Origin: an uncultured Clostridia bacterium
GTDB taxonomy: Bacteria; Bacillota; Clostridia; Lachnospirales; Lachnospiraceae
NCBI GenBank assembly: GCA_945622055.1
Contig: CALZBV010000030.1
Location: forward strand, 1-16,156
Direction: 5' to 3'
DNA: 16,156 nt
Shown here: in pieces, positions 14,168-16,156 of the stretch
Layout: each line of letters opens with the position of its first letter
Numbering within the stretch: position 1 is the stretch's first letter
Translations under genes and position numbers: made by a program
Notes under the pieces: generated by a model
What the model saw: the letters and a program-made list of their open reading frames with translations, nothing else
Databases searched by the model: none
What the model was told of the DNA's origin: nothing

Positions 14168-14197
14168 CCTCGGAAATCCAGTATTTCCGGGGTTTTT
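14168..14197 (+). terminator. Intrinsic terminator after rpsI
   Basis: CCTCGGAAAT (14168-14177) pairs with ATTTCCGGGG (14183-14192) as a 10-pair stem with one G-U pair and loop CCAGT, followed by TTTTTCTTTTT. It closes the rplM-rpsI transcript 30 bases after the stop and shields the integrated element from ribosomal transcription. Confidence 0.93.
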
Positions 14198-14248
14198 CTT
14201 TTTATATGAATTGTCGTGAGAAGTACTGAAAAGTAGAAAATTTTGTAC

Positions 14249-14282
14249 CGTAAGGAACAAGTAGGACACACGTAGGGAACAA
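14249..14282 (+). repeat. Imperfect tandem repeats near the integrase 3' end
   Basis: CGTAAGGAACAA (14249-14260), GTAGGACACA (14261-14270) and CGTAGGGAACAA (14271-14282) are adjacent direct repeats. The outer two differ at one base of 12; the middle copy is shorter and more diverged. Tandem short repeats next to an integrase and the element end are typical of integrase arm-binding or core-flanking sites, which is my inference. Confidence 0.5.
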
Positions 14283-14290
14283 TAATCTCA

Positions 14291-15343
14291 CTATATTTTA
14301 TTGATTTCTGCAAGTAGTACCTCTATGTCCAGATGAGTGTAAACCTTTTCGGTAAGAGACATAGCGCCTGAGTGCCCGGCAATAATTTTTATCATAGTAG
14401 GATGAGCGTGCACCTCAGTGAGCATTGATATACAAGTATGTCTTGTATCGTGAGGTTGATGATTCATTCCTAATACTTCCATTAGCGGGAACCAGTAGCT
14501 GTCCTTGTAATTGTTGTAGGTAAAGTGACTTTGTTTTTCGGTATGAAGCAGATATTCACATTCAGAGGATTCGTACCAGCTTTTGTAGAAGGGAAGTACT
14601 TTGTCTGCTATAGGAATTCTTCGTACACCGTTTTCTGTTTTGCTTGAAACAATATCGATGTACTGTTCATCCAGGTGAACATTTTCCTTCTTTAAGTTTA
14701 TGAATTCTGATATTCTGCAGCCATTGTATATAAGCATTAGGATAATCTGATAATACTTATCTTCTTTGAAATCCCATAGCTTAGCAATTTCTGCTTTTGT
14801 AAACTTGGTACGTTTATTACTGTTAGGATTCTTATCTTTGTATTTGATGATATCAACATATTCTGAATAGTCTTTATTGCAGATATCATGCTTTAATGCA
14901 TAGCTGTAAAGCTGATTGAAGAGCACTTTAAGCTTTCTTAAGGTTGGATAGTTCTTCCCACAAGTATCAACTACATACTGAAGGTCAGCAAGGCGGATAT
15001 CCTTAAATACCTTGTTATAGAGCGTTCCACAGGCTTTATATGATGCTTCATAGCCATGAACGTTTGATTTGGATATTGTAGGATATTTCTCTTTAGACCA
15101 TAAATCGTATATCTCCTGAAAGGTTGTTTTGGCTGCTTTAGTATCAAATGGATTCTGATGATATTCAGCAAGCATCTGCAAACCATCCTTTTTAGTAGGA
15201 GCATACCCTATTGTTATATATTTCTGCTTCTTCTTTTCGGTGACAGGATCAATTTCCCACCCTGTTGTGATTCTCACTGCATATGGATTTCTCCTGTTTC
15301 CGGATAACTTTTTAACACTTCCGTATCCGTTTGGTAATTTCAA
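14291..15343 (-). CDS. Tyrosine recombinase / integrase
   Basis: This enzyme inserts and excises a mobile element by site-specific recombination. The 350 residues have an N-terminal arm-binding-type region (KLPNGYGSVKKLSGNRRNPY), a SAM-like core-binding domain at about 70-170 and a catalytic domain with the full set: Arg210 (NGCRISE), Lys235 (SSKTENG), His298 and Arg301 (HDTRH), His324 (GHSG) and nucleophile Tyr335 (VYTHLD). The start is TTG 15343 with GAAAGGAG at 15356-15363, spacing a little long; no ATG is better. It is transcribed toward rpsI and lies 47 bases after the repressor gene on the same strand, so both may share a transcript. The family resembles integrases of Lachnospiraceae conjugative or mobilisable elements. 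No excisionase gene lies between it and the repressor. Confidence 0.95.
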   Translation of the reverse strand: MKLPNGYGSVKKLSGNRRNPYAVRITTGWEIDPVTEKKKQKYITIGYAPTKKDGLQMLAEYHQNPFDTKAAKTTFQEIYDLWSKEKYPTISKSNVHGYEASYKACGTLYNKVFKDIRLADLQYVVDTCGKNYPTLRKLKVLFNQLYSYALKHDICNKDYSEYVDIIKYKDKNPNSNKRTKFTKAEIAKLWDFKEDKYYQIILMLIYNGCRISEFINLKKENVHLDEQYIDIVSSKTENGVRRIPIADKVLPFYKSWYESSECEYLLHTEKQSHFTYNNYKDSYWFPLMEVLGMNHQPHDTRHTCISMLTEVHAHPTMIKIIAGHSGAMSLTEKVYTHLDIEVLLAEINKI

Positions 15344-15390
15344 ATAAATCTTTTCTCCTTTCTTTGCCCAGGTTATTTATGATAAAAGGC

Positions 15391-15921
15391 TTAGCCTATA
15401 TCATCGATTTTGTTCTTTAATGCGATTCCGGCATAATAAGCCAGTTCTGTATCAAACCAGTGATCAAAATGAGCTCTTGCATGAGGAGTATCGCTTGTTT
15501 CCTCTATTTCATCTGCATATCTTTCTAAGAAGAGACATAAATCCTGGTTAAGTTCTGCATTCTTATCGTTTCCATCAAATTTCAACGCACAAGACCATTC
15601 TCCGTTATTTGAAGGCTTATTTACTTCGATGTTAAAGTGAATGCCGGCTTTCTTGTTCAATTCATTGATTACATATAATACATCTGAAAGAGTATTCAAC
15701 TGTATATACTGCTTCTCATGTCCCATCAGTTCAGCAGCGGAAACATTAAGTATGTTGGCAATTTCATTGATGATTGCAAATGAAGGCTCGATTTCACCGC
15801 TTTCGTATTTTTGTACTGTTCTCATGGTCTTTTGAAGCTTTTCTGCTAACTCTGTCTGATTCATGTGAGCTGCTTTTCTGGCATTTCTGATTCTAAGTCC
15901 CAATTCGGTTTTATCTTTCAT
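15391..15921 (-). CDS. Xre/cI-family transcriptional repressor
   Basis: The 176-residue protein has a canonical helix-turn-helix at about residues 7-65: LGLRIRNARKAAHMNQTELA, then TVQKYESGEIEPS and IANILNVSAAELMG. The C-terminal ~110 residues are acidic and not recognised; no LexA/CI-type Ser-Lys peptidase motif is evident, so release by self-cleavage is not supported. ATG 15921 was chosen because GAGGTGA lies at 15926-15932 on this strand and the HTH then begins near the N-terminus; the longer frame to 16029 would run through its own promoter. It sits between the integrase and a divergent gene, beside three operator-like dyads, and so very likely represses both directions of the control region. 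Confidence 0.88.
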   Translation of the reverse strand: MKDKTELGLRIRNARKAAHMNQTELAEKLQKTMRTVQKYESGEIEPSFAIINEIANILNVSAAELMGHEKQYIQLNTLSDVLYVINELNKKAGIHFNIEVNKPSNNGEWSCALKFDGNDKNAELNQDLCLFLERYADEIEETSDTPHARAHFDHWFDTELAYYAGIALKNKIDDIG

Positions 15922-15960
15922 ATCGTCACCTCGATTATTGATTTTGATTGGTTCTATTGC

Positions 15961-15989
15961 ATTGTAACAGAAGTAATACGAATTGTAAA
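15961..15989 (-). promoter_or_regulatory. Leftward promoter for the repressor (and integrase)
   Basis: On the minus strand TTTACA (15984-15989) and TACAAT (15961-15966) are 17 bases apart, and the -10 has an extended TGT in front. Transcription would start near 15954, about 33 bases before the repressor ATG. Its -35 lies in the spacer of the dyad at 15975-15997, which suggests autoregulation. Confidence 0.75.
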
Positions 15990-15997
15990 GTCGTAAT
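15975..15997. promoter_or_regulatory. Operator-like dyad 1 (one half degenerate)
   Basis: AATACGAA (15975-15982), 7 bases, then GTCGTAAT (15990-15997), which matches the half-site TTCGYATT at 6 of 8 positions. It has the same 8-7-8 layout as the other two dyads and overlaps dyad 2 by three bases. It covers the -35 of the leftward promoter. Confidence 0.5.
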
Positions 15998-16017
15998 ACG
16001 AAAAAATAATTCGCATT
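15995..16017. promoter_or_regulatory. Operator-like dyad 2
   Basis: AATACGAA (15995-16002), 7 bases, then TTCGCATT (16010-16017): an inverted pair of AATRCGAA half-sites. It lies just upstream of the rightward -35 (16023) and just beyond the leftward -35, where a bound repressor could affect both promoters. Confidence 0.7.
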
Positions 16018-16022
16018 TGGTA

Positions 16023-16052
16023 TTGACAAGATTTACTGAGCAGTGATAGTAT
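16023..16052 (+). promoter_or_regulatory. Rightward promoter of the element
   Basis: TTGACA (16023-16028) is followed after 18 bases by TAGTAT (16047-16052), with an extended TGA before the -10. It would drive the gene starting at 16100 and what follows. It is bracketed by dyads 2 and 3, so the repressor is expected to block it. Confidence 0.7.
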
Positions 16053-16053
16053 G

Positions 16054-16076
16054 AATGCGAATAAAAAGTTCGTATT
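16054..16076. promoter_or_regulatory. Operator-like dyad 3
   Basis: AATGCGAA (16054-16061), 7 bases, then TTCGTATT (16069-16076), the same 8-7-8 inverted design as dyad 2. It begins two bases after the rightward -10 and covers the expected transcription start, a classic repressing position. Confidence 0.7.
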
Positions 16077-16099
16077 TGAAAAAAGAGGAGGTGAAAAGG

Positions 16100-16156
16100 A
16101 TGAATGAAAAGGTGTATGTAGTTAATCGTTTTAGTATCAAGACCAGCTCTAGGAGG
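16100..16156 (+). CDS. Start of a rightward element gene (partial, unknown)
   Basis: ATG 16100 is preceded by AGGAGGTG (16085-16092) and opens 19 codons to the window edge, beginning MNEKVYVVNRFSIKTS. It is the first gene after the rightward promoter. In comparable elements this position often encodes an excision factor, antirepressor or small DNA-binding protein, but too little is visible to choose. A GTG at 16091 in the same frame is less likely because it overlaps the ribosome binding site. Confidence 0.55.
   Translation, partial: MNEKVYVVNRFSIKTSSRR

Larger units (their letters stand above)
14139..14290. other. Probable left attachment region of a mobile element
   Basis: The boundary between host and element must lie near here, because rpsI is host DNA and the integrase gene that points at it belongs to the element. 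An integrase next to its attachment site at the 3' end of a conserved gene is the usual layout. The core sequence cannot be fixed without the other end, which lies outside the window; it could extend into the last codons of rpsI. Confidence 0.45.

Overview
The window looks like a chromosomal segment of a low-to-moderate GC Firmicute, most likely a Clostridia member close to the Lachnospiraceae. The evidence is the Firmicutes order rpsM-rpsK-rpsD-rpoA-rplQ-ecfA1-ecfA2-ecfT-truA-rplM-rpsI, strong AGGAGG-type ribosome binding sites, a long L17 with internal insertions, and an integrase family I associate with Lachnospiraceae mobile elements. This placement is inferred from the sequence alone.

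Left part (1 to about 4530) is visibly more A+T-rich and full of broken genes. It holds the C-terminal end of an unknown protein, a two-helix membrane protein of unknown function with its own terminator, a 69-residue stub of a C39 bacteriocin-processing peptidase, a complete ABC ATPase with an overlapping duplicated-FtsX permease (MacB/LolD-like class), and a degenerate reading frame that runs up to trpB. I read this as an acquired, partly decayed patch.

Middle part (4534 to 14200) is housekeeping DNA. An orphan trpB has its own promoter and is followed by a short methyltransferase-like fragment. A promoter then drives rpmJ, and a 405-base non-coding, hairpin-rich stretch separates rpmJ from rpsM. 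The S13-S11-S4-RNAP alpha-L17 operon ends at a strong terminator. Next come the shared energy-coupling module for vitamin uptake (ecfA1, ecfA2, ecfT) and truA, then rplM-rpsI behind a perfect consensus promoter and an L13-leader-like hairpin, closed by a second strong terminator. The usual infA next to rpmJ is absent, so the spc/alpha ribosomal cluster is interrupted here.

Right part (about 14200 to the end) is the beginning of an integrated mobile element sitting against the 3' end of rpsI: imperfect tandem repeats near the putative attachment end, a tyrosine integrase pointing at rpsI, an Xre/cI-like repressor, and a divergent control region with two opposing promoters and three 23-base dyads built from AATRCGAA half-sites. 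The first codons of a rightward gene follow. The repressor, operators and opposing promoters form a lambda-like switch. The element's far end and cargo lie outside the window.

The points I consider most worth checking are the structured rpmJ-rpsM leader, which sits where E. coli has its S4-controlled alpha-operon leader but looks unlike it, and the three-operator switch of the element. No CRISPR array, tRNA, rRNA or insertion sequence was seen.
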